Shown here: piece after piece, positions 62,637 through 64,000 of the stretch
Numbering within the stretch: position 1 is the first letter of the stretch
Layout of the letters: each line of letters opens with the position of its first letter
Source of the DNA: Forficula auricularia
Taxonomy: Eukaryota > Arthropoda > Insecta > Dermaptera > Forficulidae
Assembly: GCA_024734495.1 (NCBI GenBank)
Contig: JALMQS010000099.1
Span: 71,570,249 to 71,634,248, forward strand
Reading direction: 5' to 3'
Length of the DNA: 64,000 nt
Program-made: the position numbers and the translations under genes
Notes under the pieces: model-generated
What the model saw: the letters and a program-made list of their open reading frames with translations, nothing else
Told to the model about the DNA's origin: nothing
The model's database searches: none

Positions 62637-64000
62637 TTATTTATTATAATATTATTTAATATATTTAGTTATAAATTGTATATTACAATCAAAATGAAAA
62701 TCTTGAAAAATTATCTGGCATCTCGAAAAATAAAATATAATTATAGCTCCTTTTAAGTAAAGTATAGTTGAATAGGTCTGTTAAAATTTTATAAAACACG
62801 TTATTTTTTAATCTCCTAATCATACCTACACCATGTGAGCCAATAAAGTTGCGTACTTTTATTTTATTTTACCCGACTTGAAATTAAGAGAAGGGCGCTA
62901 AAAACAATTTAATTAATTTATTAAAATGAAAAATTGAGCGGAATCTAGCTTCTGGTTATTTTTTAAGCATTTAATTAAAAAAAAATAATAAAAAACATTT
63001 TAAGAAAATAATATTTATTTCAAGCCATCATCAGCCATCTTGGTATTATTCGACAAGTGCTGCACTCTGCTTTATTCAAAATGGACGACATTTTATATCT
63101 AAATCAATGAAATTATTTTCCAAGATCTTCTTAATATCTGTTAATATGTAATTCATTTCAAGGGTTTCCTACCTAAAATCATATTTTTTAGTAATTTCAC
63201 ATGAGGGGCTAAAGATTTTATGAATTTAAAAATTATTTCAAAATCTACTGTGCTCTTTCTACGCTTAAAAGCGTGGGCAGTGCAACCTACCCTACGTGTT
63301 CCGTAATATTGATTATTCGATACAGTCTTGAGCAAAGCTCAGTCCTGAGCGATCTCTTAACCGGGCAAGATGCAGATTCTGCAAGCTCCCTGGCTGATCC
63401 CCTTCCATATGGTAGGCTTCAACAAAGATTCCATCTTAATAAATATTACTATTTTTAATTATTGATAAAGAATTTATTAATACATTTGTTTCTATATTTC
63501 CATATTTCTTTTTAAATTAATACAATTATTTAAAGCCCATCAAATCGATTATGGGGCTATTAGACTTAAAAATTTTCAACTGCTTTAAATTAACCTTATA
63601 TCGGATATTATATATTATTTTATAACTTTTAAACGCTATCAATTATTTTCTTTTATTATTTATGGTTTAATATTTGTGATTTTCAAAACAATTATTTGAT
63701 TGCTTAAATGATAAATACTTCTCCATAGTCGCCATTTTGTAGTGAAATATTGCCAAATCATCTCTATAATTTAATTAACTATATGTAATTAAATTAACAA
63801 TTTATAAGATTCTAGATATCTTTTCAAATATGATTATTATAAATCTCCAATTCTTTAATTAACATTTACTTTTTTCAACGTTGAAATTGACGGATTCTAC
63901 AACTTGTATGAAACCATTATATCCAACCCCCACCCAAAAATCTAAGGTTTGAATTCGTCTTGAATAATTTTAAATTCGTATTCATTATCGCACTTTTTGA
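62637..64000. other. Unassigned AT-rich DNA to the window end
   Basis: 63240-63430 is somewhat GC-richer, with a small hairpin acgcttaaaagcgt near 63260. No gene or repeat recognised. Confidence 0.4.

Overview
This window looks like non-coding, transposon-saturated nuclear DNA from an arthropod, most likely an insect. It is strongly AT-rich, has no long open reading frame, and contains no cluster of spliced host exons that I can recognise. The mobile-element set is typical of insects: mariner/Tc1, pogo/Tigger-type MITEs, hAT, piggyBac, CR1/Jockey-group and RNase H-bearing LINEs, several tRNA-derived SINEs, Helitron-like termini, and many short foldback elements. I cannot fix the order from the sequence. 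No intact host protein gene is claimed; every recognisable coding sequence is a decayed transposon gene.

Layout. 0-5.2 kb: a three-copy dispersed repeat, a mariner transposase remnant, a G-rich minisatellite ending in a Helitron-like hairpin plus CTAG, a pogo-type MITE with a paralogous empty site, and a mariner-like element nested in a hAT element. 5.2-15 kb: foldbacks with hammerhead-like motifs, a ~600-bp repeat seen again at 26 kb, the CCGACTTC foldback family, tRNA-like sequences inside inverted repeats, hairpin-ended elements carrying ~120-bp tandem units, an AT-rich tandem array split by a MITE, and SINEs with clear target-site duplications. 15-20 kb: a piggyBac deletion derivative, a 593-bp long-TIR MITE and a tandemly duplicated pair of pogo-type MITEs. 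20-27 kb: 177-bp and ~150-bp satellite-like arrays around a decayed RNase H LINE on the minus strand. 27-32 kb: more foldbacks, a LINE/mariner chimera, a repeat-poor GC-richer island (30.4-31.0 kb) and a tRNA SINE. 33-41 kb: hairpin-ended elements, a hAT element, a dense block of hammerhead-like motifs and the best LINE reverse-transcriptase pseudogene (37.2-38.5 kb). 41-52 kb: simple-sequence arrays, a perfect 68-bp-arm hairpin, two more CCGACTTC foldbacks and a degenerate array. 51.4-53.7 kb: a repeat-poor stretch that could hold host regulatory or first-exon sequence. 54-64 kb: scattered duplications, more hammerhead-like motifs and a long-TIR element holding two nested foldbacks.

The most interesting theme is a set of about 18 hammerhead-ribozyme-like motifs (CTGANGA, a short stem-loop, GAAAC, then GTC, GTT or ATC). 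They recur across the window, often as inverted pairs, and several have a long potential helix I. The very short, self-complementary helix III resembles the small hammerhead variants associated with Penelope-like retroelements (recalled family knowledge). At 36.4-36.7 kb one motif lies just beyond an inverted repeat that encloses a tRNA-like sequence, and two other tRNA-like copies share that arm. No Penelope reverse transcriptase was seen here, so the link is an inference.
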